Shown here: positions 45,072-54,717 of the stretch, piece after piece
Position numbering within the stretch: position 1 is the stretch's first letter
Layout of the letters: each line of letters opens with the position of its first letter
Source: Tepidicella baoligensis
Lineage (GTDB): Bacteria > Pseudomonadota > Gammaproteobacteria > Burkholderiales > Burkholderiaceae_C
Length of the DNA stretch: 64,000 nt
Direction of reading: 5' to 3'
NCBI RefSeq assembly: GCF_013432195.1
Contig: NZ_JACCDB010000008.1
Coordinates: 1 to 64,000 of the forward strand
Position numbers and translations under genes: made by a program
Notes under the pieces: model-generated
Database searches by the model: none
What the model was told of the DNA's origin: nothing
What the model saw: the letters and a program-made list of their open reading frames with translations, nothing else

Positions 45072-46052
45072 ATGGTAACCAAGAAACCCAAAGGCCTCGG
45101 CCGTGGCCTGGAGGCTTTGCTGGGCCCCAAGCTCGACGATGCCACCAGCCTGGACCCGGCGCAGCGCGACGTGCCCTCGACCCTGGCACTGACCGATCTG
45201 GTACCCGGCGCTTACCAGCCGCGCACCCGCATGGACGAGGGGGCCCTGTACGAACTGGCGCAAAGCATTCGCAGCCAGGGCATCATGCAGCCCATTCTGG
45301 TGCGAAGGCTCGAAGACGGTGAGGGCGAGCGCCGACTCGCCGAATGGTGTGCCGCCCAAGGGTTGCCCAACGTGACGCGGGGCGCACGCCCGGTGTACGA
45401 AATCATCGCCGGTGAGCGGCGCTTCCGCGCGGCCCGGCTGGCTGGGTTGGAGAGCGTGCCGGTGCTGGTGCGCGACGTGCCCAACGAGGCCGCCGCCGCC
45501 ATGGCGCTGATCGAGAACATCCAGCGCGAAGACCTGAACCCGCTCGAAGAAGCCCAGGGTTTGCAGCGCCTGGTGCGTGAGTTTGGACTCACTCACGAGC
45601 AGGCCGCCCAGGCCGTCGGCCGTTCCCGCAGTGCCGCCAGCAACCTGCTGCGCTTGTTGAATCTGGCCGAGCCGGTACAGACCATGCTCATGGCCGGTGA
45701 CATCGACATGGGCCACGCGCGTGCCTTGCTGTCGCTGGACAAGGCGACCCAGATCACGGCGGCGCATCAGATCAGCGCCAAGTCGCTGTCGGTCCGGCAA
45801 GCCGAAAGCCTGGTCAAGAAGCTCGGGGCCGAGTTCGCGCTCACCCCGCTCAAGCCCAAGAAGGAAAAGTCGCGCGACATCCGTCGGGTGGAAGAGGAGT
45901 TGTCGGATCTGCTCACCGCGGCGGTGGAGGTGCGGGTGAAAAAGCGTGTCAAGCGCCATGGGCGGGTGGAGGAGCAGGGCGAGCTGGCCATCCAGTTCGG
46001 CTCGCTCGACGAGCTCAACGGCTTGATCGAGCGTCTGCGTGGCATGGGCTGA
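45072..46052 (+). CDS. parB: Chromosome partitioning protein ParB (Spo0J)
   Basis: A 326-aa ParB. The N-terminus KKPKGLGRGLEALLG is standard, followed by the ParB/Srx CTPase domain (LVPGAYQPRTRMDEGALYELAQSI; GERRFRAARLAG), a helix-turn-helix (GLTHEQAAQAVGRSRSAASNLLRLL) and a C-terminal dimer domain. It binds the parS sites at 38.6-42.4 kb. I chose ATG 45072 because GAGGAG lies 8 bases before it; an in-frame ATG at 45066 is too close to that motif. Confidence 0.95.
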   Translation: MVTKKPKGLGRGLEALLGPKLDDATSLDPAQRDVPSTLALTDLVPGAYQPRTRMDEGALYELAQSIRSQGIMQPILVRRLEDGEGERRLAEWCAAQGLPNVTRGARPVYEIIAGERRFRAARLAGLESVPVLVRDVPNEAAAAMALIENIQREDLNPLEEAQGLQRLVREFGLTHEQAAQAVGRSRSAASNLLRLLNLAEPVQTMLMAGDIDMGHARALLSLDKATQITAAHQISAKSLSVRQAESLVKKLGAEFALTPLKPKKEKSRDIRRVEEELSDLLTAAVEVRVKKRVKRHGRVEEQGELAIQFGSLDELNGLIERLRGMG

Positions 46053-46220
46053 CCCCCTGGTGAATAAGGGATGGCGGCGATGCAGGGAATGTTCGAGCAC
46101 GGCGCTTCAACCGTTGCCACCGACATCAAGCAGATGAAAACCGTGATCCCACCAGCCCAGCGTGTGCCCAAGGGGTGCGAGGCCAGAATTTGCTTCGCCA
46201 AGGGCAGCCACCGTGTCGGA

Positions 46221-46244
46221 CGTGCAATGAACGGTCATTGCACG
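46221..46244. other. Perfect 10-bp hairpin downstream of parB
   Basis: CGTGCAATGA, a 4-nt loop ACGG and TCATTGCACG form a perfect stem 169 bases after the parB stop and 13 bases before the next start. There is no T-run, so it is not a classical terminator. It could be a protein-binding site or part of the next gene's leader. Confidence 0.5.
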
Positions 46245-46256
46245 CGGGCCTGACCG

Positions 46257-47000
46257 ATGCGCTGGGCTTGGCCGTTGCCAGCGGTGTTCGTCTGGCTGGG
46301 TGCTTGGGGCTGGTATGCGGGTCTGCTGGCTTTCGGGCTGAGCCAGGCCGTGTCCTTTGCGGTCGCAGCGAGTCTGGGCATGCTGGCCAGCCTCTGGGGC
46401 GACAGCCGATGGCGGCGTGTATGGATCGGATTGGGGTTTCCACTTTCCTGGGTGCTGCTGCACGGGGCGGCCGATATGCCGGCCTGGGTATGGCTGCTGC
46501 CGGCAGGGGTGTTTCTGCTGCTGTACCCACCCGTCGCTTGGCGTGACGCGCCGCTGTTTCCGACGCCTCCCGATGCACTGGAGGGTTTGCGCGAGCAGGT
46601 GCCGCTGCCTCCGATGGCGCGCATCCTCGACGCGGGCGCGGGCATGGGCGACGGTCTGCGGGCGCTGGAGCGGGCTTACCCGGACGCCCGCCTCGAAGGG
46701 GTTGAGCGCAGCTGGCCGCTGGTGCAACTGGCACGTTGGCGCTGCCCAGGGGCACGGGTGTTCCGAGGCGACATGTGGCGCTCCGACTGGTCCGCGTACG
46801 ACATGGTCTACCTGTTCCAGCGACCCGAAACCATGCCACGCGCAGCTGAAAAGGCCCGTCGGGAACTGCGGCCCGGAGCCTGGCTGGTCAGCCTGGAGTT
46901 CGAAGCGCCCGGGCTGGAACCGGTGGTCCAACTGGAAAGTCGCGCAGGCAAGCTTGTCTGGGTGTATGCACCCGCCGCCGGAGCCCGTGATCAGCGATAA
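46257..47000 (+). CDS. Membrane-anchored class I SAM methyltransferase-like protein
   Basis: A 247-aa protein. Residues 1-95 hold about three or four hydrophobic helices (LPAVFVWLGAWGWYAGLLAFGLS...). The remainder is a Rossmann methyltransferase-like domain with the SAM loop ILDAGAGMGDGLRALERAYPDARLEGVERS and the acidic end GDMWRSDWSAYDMVYLF. The substrate is unknown. Its 3' end overlaps that of the convergent hydrolase gene by 10 bp. Confidence 0.75.
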   Translation: MRWAWPLPAVFVWLGAWGWYAGLLAFGLSQAVSFAVAASLGMLASLWGDSRWRRVWIGLGFPLSWVLLHGAADMPAWVWLLPAGVFLLLYPPVAWRDAPLFPTPPDALEGLREQVPLPPMARILDAGAGMGDGLRALERAYPDARLEGVERSWPLVQLARWRCPGARVFRGDMWRSDWSAYDMVYLFQRPETMPRAAEKARRELRPGAWLVSLEFEAPGLEPVVQLESRAGKLVWVYAPAAGARDQR

Positions 47001-48088
47001 CGGTTGAAGAATGCGATCATGCGCTCCGTCGCGTCCTTGGTGATGGCGGCGTCGTAGCGATAGGTCATGGTTTCCCCGCTCACGGTGCGATAGACGTAGC
47101 CGTTGTTTTCGGCCTTGTCCCATGCGTGCGTGGTGCGCGGGTAGATGTGCCAGTGAACGTCCTTGCCGGCGGCGCGCATTTCCTCCAGCAGCGGAAAGCA
47201 GGTGGCAGGCGGGGTTTCGATGTCGAGTTCCGCCATCAGCATCAGGATCGGGCGGTCGCTGTCCGCTGTCAGCATGGGCAGGGTTGTAGCGCCGCCGCTC
47301 GCACTGGTGTATGGCCCCGCGATGCTGCAGGACGCGTAGTTCGACACCGTTGCACGAAAGCGTCCCTGTGCCTTGAATTCCTGCGCGCCTTCGGGGCTGG
47401 CCAGCAGCGCAGCTGCCAAACCCCCGTACGAATAGCCGGTCTGGAAAATGCGCTCCTTGTCGATGAATGGCAGCGACTGCAGGTGCGCCAGCGCGTCGTA
47501 GGCATCCTTCGCGAACTCGCTGGGCAGCGGCTCGCGCACACCAGCGCGGTAGCCGCGGGGGCCAAAGGTGTCGACCACCAGGACGGCAAAGCCCGCGTCA
47601 AGCAGCGAGCGCGCATGTACCCGCAGGTGCTCCGACAGGCCTTTGGTTCCGCTGATGACCACTGCCGGGAAGGGCCCATCCCCGGCCGGAGCAAAGACCT
47701 TGTTGGCCATGGCCTGGACGCTGGTGAACATGCCAAAGCGTCCCCGCTCCGGGCTGAATTTCAGAGGGTCGGCCGTGGCCAGCCAACGCAGTTTGGCCGG
47801 CTCGAACACCTCGGCGATTCCGCAATCCTGGCGCAGAAGCGCGCCAGCCGCCGGTACGCTGGCAAAAGGTTGTTGCAGTTTGCGAGTCGCAACCATCGGG
47901 GTGATGGTATCGATGACGGTCTTACGTCGCTCATCCTCTGACAGTTGGCAGTAAGCGCTCAAATCCGGGTACTTCGCACGGATGGTGTCGTACACCAGCT
48001 GCACTTCCGCATCGGTGCTGGCGAGTGCAGGGGCGGCCAGCATGGGCAGCACCGCCGCCCCCAGGCACAAGGTCAAACGTTTCAACAT
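46991..48088 (-). CDS. Secreted dienelactone-hydrolase-like protein with extra N-terminal domain
   Basis: A 365-aa exported protein. The signal peptide (about 1-23) is MLKRLTLCLGAAVLPMLAAPALA. An N-terminal domain (about 24-95) contains YPDLSAYCQ and LRQDCG. The C-terminal alpha/beta hydrolase domain (about 115-360) has nucleophile GYSYGGLAAALL, Asp in MAELDIETP and His in RTTHAWD. It probably acts in the periplasm; the substrate is unknown. The N-terminal domain resembles the small protein encoded just upstream. The ATG at 48088 has AAGGTGG before it. A longer start at 48103 would lie almost against a terminator T-run. Confidence 0.8.
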   Translation of the reverse strand: MLKRLTLCLGAAVLPMLAAPALASTDAEVQLVYDTIRAKYPDLSAYCQLSEDERRKTVIDTITPMVATRKLQQPFASVPAAGALLRQDCGIAEVFEPAKLRWLATADPLKFSPERGRFGMFTSVQAMANKVFAPAGDGPFPAVVISGTKGLSEHLRVHARSLLDAGFAVLVVDTFGPRGYRAGVREPLPSEFAKDAYDALAHLQSLPFIDKERIFQTGYSYGGLAAALLASPEGAQEFKAQGRFRATVSNYASCSIAGPYTSASGGATTLPMLTADSDRPILMLMAELDIETPPATCFPLLEEMRAAGKDVHWHIYPRTTHAWDKAENNGYVYRTVSGETMTYRYDAAITKDATERMIAFFNRYR

Positions 48089-48109
48089 CGGTACCACCTT
48101 CATCGGGCC

Positions 48110-48133
48110 AAAAAAAAGCCGGCATGAGCCGGC
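48110..48133 (-). terminator. Rho-independent terminator between small secreted protein and hydrolase
   Basis: On the minus strand GCCGGC, loop TCAT, GCCGGC is followed by eight T (plus-strand A at 48110-48117). It should stop most transcripts from the 48157-48429 gene before the hydrolase gene. Confidence 0.85.
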
Positions 48134-48156
48134 CATGAACTGGAGGCCAATGGCTG

Positions 48157-48429
48157 TCAGCCTCCGCGGCATTCACGGCCGAGGCGCTGGCCGGCAGCGT
48201 TGCCGACATCCTGAGGGTTGCTCTGAAGCTTCCCTTGCGATGCCAGGCTGGCAATGGCTTGTCCAACAGCTGCCCGCATGCCGTCAGGCCCCTTTTGACA
48301 CAGAGACCGCATGTCTGGGTTTGCAGCCTTGACGGCCTCCACCGTGGCATCGACATCGCTGGCGCTCTGAGCATGGGCACCGACAGCCACCATCAACGCG
48401 GCGGCAAGAACACTCATTGGAGTACGCAT
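48157..48429 (-). CDS. Small secreted protein related to the hydrolase N-terminal domain
   Basis: A 90-aa exported protein with a signal peptide of about 20 residues (MRTPMSVLAAALMVAVGAHA). The mature part, with two Cys (NPDMRSLCQ and GRECRGG), aligns with residues about 24-95 of the neighbouring hydrolase (YPDLSAYCQ ... LRQDCG), including a central KLQ and the spacing between Cys residues. No catalytic domain is present. I chose ATG 48429 because GAAAGG precedes it and the signal peptide starts there. Function is unknown. Confidence 0.75.
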   Translation of the reverse strand: MRTPMSVLAAALMVAVGAHAQSASDVDATVEAVKAANPDMRSLCQKGPDGMRAAVGQAIASLASQGKLQSNPQDVGNAAGQRLGRECRGG

Positions 48430-48528
48430 GGAAGACCTTTCGGCGGGTTGAAAAGGCTCAAACTCGTTTCGCATTACGCTACAGACAAATGCCGTCTGCA
48501 AGCAAAGGCCATGATCAGGGAAGGGGCA

Positions 48529-51500
48529 TTATGGATTCGGCTCAGCGCCTCCACCTGGGTTGGAGCGCCAGCGCGTGATCATCGCATCGGCCGGTTCGGG
48601 CCGACCATACAGATAGCCCTGCAGCAGCACCTGGGGATGGTGTTGGAACACCGCTGCCTGTTCGGGCGTTTCCACGCCTTCGGCCACCACCCGCAGGTGC
48701 AGGTGCCGTGCCACCGACAGGATGGCCTCCACCAGCGCCGCGTCGCTGGCGTCGTGCGGGGCATCCTGCACGAAGCTGCGATCGATCTTGAGCTCGTGGA
48801 TCGGCAGCGTTTTCAGGTACGACAGCGATGAGTAGCCGGTGCCGAAATCGTCGATCGAAAACCGCACGCCGTGCCGGTTCAGCGCCTTCATGCGCTCGAT
48901 CACGTCATCGATGTCCTCCACCACCACGCTCTCGGTGATTTCCAGGATCAGGTCCTCTGGCGCTGCGCCGGTGGATTCCAGCAGCGCCAGCAGTTCGTCG
49001 GCGAAGCGGGGCTGGTGAAATTGGCGCGGGCTGATGTTGACGGCGATGGGCAAGCGCAGCCCTTCCCGGCGCAGAGCCCCCCAGGTGCTGGCAGACCTCG
49101 CGCAGCACCCACAGACCGATCTGGTCGATGAGGCCGCTTTCCTCTGCCACCGGAATGAACACACCCGGAGGCACCAGGCCGTTGTCGGGGTGTTTCCAGC
49201 GCACCAGAGCCTCGGCACTGACGATGCGGCCGCTCGCTTCGGCCTGGGGTTGCAGGTACAGCCGCAGCTCGCCGGCGGCGATGCCGCGCCGCAGGTCCTG
49301 CTCGATTGCAAAGCGCTGGCCCACCGCCTGGCCCATGGCAGCGTCGAAGAAGGCCGTCTGGCGGCCACCGCCCTGCTTGGCCCGCTGCAAGGCGGTGTCG
49401 GCGCGGCGCAGCACCTCGCTCGGGGTGTCGCTGTAGTGGTGGGGCAGCACCGTCACGCCGATGCTCAGGGTCATGTTGATCTGGCGCTGGTCGGGCAGGA
49501 CGAACGGTTGCTGCATGCTTTTGTGCACCGTCTCGGCCAGGTGCAGCGCTTCTTGGGAGAGCTTGTCCTCGTCGCCGTCGTTGGCGCGTATGAGCAAGGC
49601 GAACTCGTCGGCGCCCAGGTGGGCCAGCAGCAGGCCGGGACGCATGAGCGAGGCCAGCCGTTCGGCCAGCCGCTGCAGCAGGCGGTCGCCGGCGGCGTGG
49701 CCCAGGGCGTCGTTCAGCGTCTTGAAGCGGTCGATGTTGAGCAGCAGCAAGGCGCTGAGGCGGTGGCCGCGGCGGTCGGCGGACAGGGTCTCGGCCAGTT
49801 CGCGCAGCAGGTGGCGCCGGTTGGGCAGGCCGGTGAGCAGGTCGAACCAGGAGAGCTGATGCGCCATGTCCTCCGCGTGGCGCTGGGCGGTGATGTCGAG
49901 CTGCGCCGCGAGGTAATGCGTGACCGTGCCCGAAGGGTCGCGTACCGGCGCGATGGTGACGGCCTGGGTGTATTCCCGCCCGTTTTTGTGGCGGTTGACG
50001 ATTTCCCCATGCCAGGTTTCACCGGCCCGCAGCGACCGCCACATGGCCGCGTACACCTCGGGCGGCGTTTTGCCGGACTGCAGCAGGCGAGGGTTGTGCC
50101 CGATCACCTCTTCCCGCGCGTAGCCGCTCATGTGTTCGAAGGCGGCGTTCACGTATTCGATGCGCCCCTGCACATCGGTCAGGATGACGCCGGCAGGGCT
50201 CTGCTCGGTGGCTTGCGAGAGTTGCAGAATCGTCGCTTCGGCCTGCCGGCGGGCGGTGATGTCGCGGGTCACGCCTTGGAGTTGGATCGGGCGGCCGGTG
50301 GCGTCGGTGACGAAGGTGGTGACGACCTCGATCGGGATGCGGTGGCCGTCGCGGTGGATTTGTTCGAGCTGGTCGATCTGTGAGCGGGCGTTGATATCGC
50401 CCCGCAAAAAGGCTTTCAAGCGTGGCGGCAGGGTGGACTGGACCTGGGCCAGGGACTCCGGCGTCAGGATGTCGGCCAGGTCCTTGCTGTGCATTTCCTC
50501 GGGGGAGTAGCCAAGCTGTTGCTGGACCGAAGGGCTGACGTAGACGAAGCGGTGGGTGGCGAGGTCCAGCAGCCAGACCACGTCGCTGCCGTTTTCCGCC
50601 AGCTGCCGGTAGCGCGACTCGCTGGCGGATAGCTGCTGCCGGATGGCCTGCAGATCCCCGATGAAACGGGCGGACTGGCGCAACTGCTGGCGCTGCACAT
50701 ACAGGTACACCGCGACACCGAGGGCGAACAGGGCCAGTATGCCGCTTAGGGCGATGTTGAGGCCGCCTTGCACGGCGTCGAACATGAGTTCGCTGCGGTC
50801 CTGTTTGACCAGCAGCCACCAGCCGGTGTCGCCGACCGGCAGGACCACGGCGTAGACCGGGACGCCGGCATAGTCCAGGCCCTCCACCAGCGTTCCGGGG
50901 GCGGCATCGCCCCGCATCACGCGGGCGGTGGGGAGTTGCGACTCGTTCACCGACAGTGTGAACCGCAGGGCGGCGTTGGGCAGGCGCTTGAGATCGCTCA
51001 GGTACTCGATCCGGTCGCCTTCCTGCCGGAACAGCACCGCCTCGCCCGTTTCCTGGGGCAGGGGCCAGGTGGCGAGCGCCGGGTGGAAGGTGGCGGGCGG
51101 GTCGTAATCCAGCACGGCGACCACGGGGCGCTCGTGGCCCAGGGCCACCGGTGCCAGGAAATAGAGGCGGGGCCGGCCCTGGTGATCCAGATGCGGGCCG
51201 AAGCGCTGTACGGTTCCGGCGGCCAGGGTGGCGCGCACCGCGTCGAGCAGGGCCGGGTCGCTGGAGAGTTCGGGGTGTTGAGGATCGTTGATGCCCCGGC
51301 CTTCGGCGTCGATCAGCTCGACCCGGTTGAACTGGCCGGCCAGGGCGATTCGGCGCAGCCGCGCCTGCAGGGCTTGCCGGGTTTGTGGCAAGCCTTCTCG
51401 TGCCCACATCAGCCACTGCTGCGCCAGCTCCACGCTGATCTGCACGGCCAGGGCGTTGTTCCAGCGCTCCTGGTGCCAGGCGGCGATCTGTTCGGCCTTG

Positions 51501-51925
51501 GCGGCGCCGATGGCGTGCAACTGGTGGCCGGCGACTGTGCGTCTTTCCTCGTAGCGCTCGGTGATGTTGATCCAGCTGAGGGCCACGATGGTGCCGCCGA
51601 GCGCCAGGATGGCCAGCCAGGGCACCAGGCGCTGCCGGGGCGTGCCGGTGCTGACGCCAGCAAGGACCTCGCCGTCAGGCTGCGACGACAAGGGCTGCAG
51701 CAGCGCGAAGTACAGCAGTATCGAGGTGACGGCCACGAACAGCCAGCCCTTGAGCGTGTGCGCCATCAGGCGGTGTTGCAGGTCGTCGGCCAGCAGCCAG
51801 TCCACCGCCCGGTCAGACAGCAGGATCCACAGCGCCGAGAAGCAGGCGTAGAGCAGCACCACCGTCAAGGCGTGCCGTCCCCGGTTGCTCACGAACGGCG
51901 GGAACCTGCGGCTGGGTGGGCGCAT
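48529..51925 (-). pseudogene. PAS-GGDEF-EAL signalling protein, frameshifted in the EAL domain
   Basis: Two overlapping frames (48905-51925 and the C-terminal part from about 49082 to 48529) join into a protein of about 1130 residues if one base is removed from the six-C run at 49077-49082. The N-terminus has two membrane segments and later a third (about residues 395-415) around an extracytoplasmic sensor region. Two PAS/PAC domains follow (about 435-680), then GGDEF with the motif HLGADEF (first Gly kept, second changed to Ala), then EAL with EALVRWKHP. After the frameshift come VNISPRQFHQPRF, ITESVVVED, IDDFGTGYSSLSYLK and EGVETPEQ. As given, translation from 51925 ends at 48905 and lacks most of the EAL domain. 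Either a true frameshift or a sequencing error in a homopolymer. Confidence 0.85.
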
Positions 51926-51954
51926 GGGGGCAGAGCGAGAGACGGGGCGATCCG

Positions 51955-53379
51955 TCAGGTGGTGAAGATCTTGCCGGGGTTGAGGATGTGGTGCGGGTCC
52001 AGTGCCTGCTTGAGGGTGCGCATCATGTCGATTGCGCCCTCGCCGGCCTCGTCGCGCAGGAAGCCCATCTTGTGCAGGCCCACGCCGTGCTCGCCGGTGC
52101 AGGTGCCTTCCAGCGCCAGGGCGCGGTGCACGAGGCGGTCGTTCAACGCTTCGGCGGTTGCGCGCTCCTGTGCGTTGTCGGGGTCGATCAGGTAGCCGAA
52201 ATGGAAGTTGCCATCACCCACATGGCCGACGAGGAAGTAAGGCAGGCCGGAGGCGTCGGCCTCGGCCACGGAGTCGAGCAAACAGTCGGCCAGGCGGCTG
52301 ATGGGCACACAGGTGTCGGTGGAAATGGCGCGGCAGCCCGGCTTGCTCTGGATGGCGGCGAAGTAGGCGTTGTGCCGGGCCGTCCACAGGCGGGTGCGCT
52401 CCTCGGGGGTGGTGGCCCATTCGAAGGCCTGACCGCCGTGCTCGCTGGCGATCTCCTGCACGAGTTCGGCCTGCTCCTGCACGCCGGTCGGGGAGCCATG
52501 GAACTCCATCAGCAGCATGGGTTCCTCGCGCAGGCCGAGCTTGGCATAGGCGTTGACCATTTTCACGGTGCCGCCATCGAGCAGTTCGCAGCGCGCGATG
52601 GGAATGCCCATCTGGATGATGGCGATGGTGGTGCGCACGGCCGCCTCGATGCTCGGGAAAGAGCAGATGGCGGCGGAAATGGCTTCCGGCAGCGGATAGA
52701 GCTTGACGGTGATTTCCGTCATGATGCCCAGCGTGCCTTCGCTGCCCACCATCAGGCGGGTGAGGTCGTAACCGGCGCTGGACTTCTTGGCCCGGCTGCC
52801 GGTGCGGATGACCTCGCCTTGCGCCGTGACCACCTCCAGCGCCAGCACGTTCTCGCGCATGGTGCCGTAGCGCACGGCGTTGGTGCCGCTGGCGCGGGTG
52901 GCGGCCATGCCGCCGATGGAGGCATCGGCGCCGGGGTCGATCGGGAAGAACAGGCCCCGATCCTTCACCGCGTCGTTGAGCTGCTTGCGGGTCACGCCCG
53001 GTTGCACCGTTGCGGTCAGGTCTTCGGCATGGACGCTGAGCACGCGGTTCATGCGGCTCACGTCCAGGCTGATGCCGCCCTGCACCGCGAGCAAGTGCCC
53101 TTCCAGCGACGAGCCCACGCCGAACGGGATCACGGGCACCCGGTGTTCGGCGCAGAGCCGCACGGCATCGGCCACGTCCTGCGTGGACTCGGCGAACACC
53201 ACGGCAGCGGGCGGAGGCACGGTGGTGAAGGCGGATTCGTCGCGCCCGTGTTGTTCACGCACCGCCTGTGCCGTCGAGCACTGCGCGCCGAAGCGGGCTT
53301 TGAGCGCATCGAGGAAGGCCGTCGGAACCTCGCGCAGGCGGACGTCGGGCAATAGATCGGTGGGCAGGGGGGCGTTCAT
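51955..53379 (-). CDS. FAD-linked D-lactate/glycolate-type dehydrogenase
   Basis: A 474-aa flavoprotein of the GlcD/Dld (FAD_binding_4 plus FAD-oxidase C) family. The FAD-binding part contains PFGVGSSLEGHLLAVQGGISLD and GADASIGGMAATRASGTNAVRYGTMRENVL; the C-terminal domain has VGHVGDGNFHFGYLID and CTGEHGVGLHKMGFL. It oxidises a 2-hydroxy acid such as D-lactate, passing electrons to the respiratory chain. Which acid is not certain. Confidence 0.88.
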   Translation of the reverse strand: MNAPLPTDLLPDVRLREVPTAFLDALKARFGAQCSTAQAVREQHGRDESAFTTVPPPAAVVFAESTQDVADAVRLCAEHRVPVIPFGVGSSLEGHLLAVQGGISLDVSRMNRVLSVHAEDLTATVQPGVTRKQLNDAVKDRGLFFPIDPGADASIGGMAATRASGTNAVRYGTMRENVLALEVVTAQGEVIRTGSRAKKSSAGYDLTRLMVGSEGTLGIMTEITVKLYPLPEAISAAICSFPSIEAAVRTTIAIIQMGIPIARCELLDGGTVKMVNAYAKLGLREEPMLLMEFHGSPTGVQEQAELVQEIASEHGGQAFEWATTPEERTRLWTARHNAYFAAIQSKPGCRAISTDTCVPISRLADCLLDSVAEADASGLPYFLVGHVGDGNFHFGYLIDPDNAQERATAEALNDRLVHRALALEGTCTGEHGVGLHKMGFLRDEAGEGAIDMMRTLKQALDPHHILNPGKIFTT

Positions 53380-53454
53380 GCGTGTCTCCGGCTCATGTAT
53401 GTCTCCGGTCGGGACGCGGCGTGCGAGCGTGTGGCCGCCGTGTGGTCGGGTCAG

Positions 53455-53472
53455 GATAATCTAAGGATTATC
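53455..53472. promoter_or_regulatory. Palindrome upstream of the adenosyltransferase gene
   Basis: GATAATC-TAAG-GATTATC is a perfect 7-bp inverted repeat 26 bases before the ATG at 53499, between two divergent genes. GATAAT could be a -10 box; the dyad could be an operator. Confidence 0.45.
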
Positions 53473-53498
53473 ACCTTACAACCCTTCGTGGAGCAGAC

Positions 53499-54062
53499 AT
53501 GGGTAACCGTTTGACACAGATCGCCACCCGCACCGGCGATGCGGGCACCACCGGCCTGGGCAACAACCAGCGCGTGAGCAAGAACAGCCTGCGCGTGCAC
53601 GCCATGGGCGACGTGGACGAGCTCAACTCCCACATCGGCCTGCTGCTGTGCGAGGACATGCCGCCCGACGTGCGCGCACTGCTGGTGGAGATCCAGCACC
53701 AGCTCTTCAACCTGGGCGGCGAACTCAGCGTGCCCGGCTTCGAGCTGCTCAAGCCCGACGCGGTGATCGCCCTCGACGAGGCGCTGCAACGGTACAACGA
53801 GCAGCTGCCGCGCCTGCAGGAATTCATCCTGCCCGCCGGCACCCGCGCGGCGGCGCAGGCCCATGTCTGCCGCACCGTGGCTCGGCGGGCCGAGCGCCAA
53901 GTCGTGGCCCTGGGCCAGGAAGAGGCCCTCAACGACGCGCCGCGCCAGTACCTCAACCGCCTGAGCGACCTGATGTTCGTGCTGGCCCGCGTGCTCAACC
54001 GGATGCACGGCGGGGATGACGTGTACTGGAAAAGCGAGCGCATGCAACGCGGCGAAGCCTGA
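53499..54062 (+). CDS. PduO-type ATP:cob(I)alamin adenosyltransferase
   Basis: A 187-aa helical-bundle protein. The ATP-binding N-terminus is TRTGDAGTTGLGNNQRVSK, and DVDELNSHIGLLL and CRTVARRAERQVVAL are typical PduO/MMAB elements. It makes adenosylcobalamin from cob(I)alamin and ATP. Nearest neighbours do not reveal the B12-dependent enzyme it serves. It is divergent from the D-lactate dehydrogenase-like gene. Confidence 0.93.
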   Translation: MGNRLTQIATRTGDAGTTGLGNNQRVSKNSLRVHAMGDVDELNSHIGLLLCEDMPPDVRALLVEIQHQLFNLGGELSVPGFELLKPDAVIALDEALQRYNEQLPRLQEFILPAGTRAAAQAHVCRTVARRAERQVVALGQEEALNDAPRQYLNRLSDLMFVLARVLNRMHGGDDVYWKSERMQRGEA

Positions 54063-54081
54063 CCCTGCTGGAGGCCAGCCC

Positions 54082-54717
54082 ATGTACAACCCCGCCCACT
54101 TCACCCTCACCGATCTGTCCGACCTGAGGCGCATCCTTGAGGCGTACCCGTTGGGCATGCTGGTGACGCACGGCCCTGAAGGCCTGGACGCCAACCACAT
54201 CCCCTTTGTCTTTGACCCGCAGCGGGGCGGGTGCGGCACACTCACCGGCCACGTGGCCCGCGCCAACCCGGTGTGGCGGCAGTGCAGAGAGGGCGCCGAC
54301 GTGCTGGTCGTGTTTCGCGGGGTGGAGGGCTACATTTCACCGAGCTGGTACCCGAGCAAGCACGACACCCACCGCCAGGTGCCGACCTGGAACTACGAGG
54401 TGGTGCATGCCCACGGGCGGCTCACGGTGCGCGACGACGAAACGTTCGTGCGCGGTGTGGTGGCGCGCCTGACCCGGACCCACGAAGCCGCCGAACCGTC
54501 ACCGTGGAAGATGGGCGACGCTCCGTCCGACTACCTGGACGCGATGCTCCGGGCCATCGTGGGCATCGAGATCGAGATCACCCGGCTGGAGGGCAAGGCC
54601 AAGCTGAGCCAGAACAAGGAGCTGCGCGACCGGCAGGGCGCGGTGGAGGCGTTGCAGGCCCGTGGTCAGACGGGACTCTCCACCGCCATGCGATCAGGCC
54701 TCCCCCCAGTGGTGTAG
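54082..54717 (+). CDS. PaiB-like FMN-binding protein
   Basis: A 211-aa protein of the PaiB family (FMN-binding split barrel). Seen features are MYNPAHF at the N-terminus, LVTHGPEGLDANHIPFVFD, FRGVEGYISPSWYPSKHDTHRQVPTWNYEVVHAHG and KLSQNKELRDRQG near the C-terminus. Bacillus PaiB is described as a negative regulator of sporulation and protease genes, but in proteobacteria the role is unclear, possibly an FMN-linked oxidoreductase. It is 19 bp after the adenosyltransferase gene. Confidence 0.87.
   Translation: MYNPAHFTLTDLSDLRRILEAYPLGMLVTHGPEGLDANHIPFVFDPQRGGCGTLTGHVARANPVWRQCREGADVLVVFRGVEGYISPSWYPSKHDTHRQVPTWNYEVVHAHGRLTVRDDETFVRGVVARLTRTHEAAEPSPWKMGDAPSDYLDAMLRAIVGIEIEITRLEGKAKLSQNKELRDRQGAVEALQARGQTGLSTAMRSGLPPVV

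Noticed and set aside
46071-46253. 60-codon ORF between parB and the methyltransferase-like gene
   Set aside because: No recognisable motif, no good ribosome binding site, and its end runs through the 46221-46244 hairpin.
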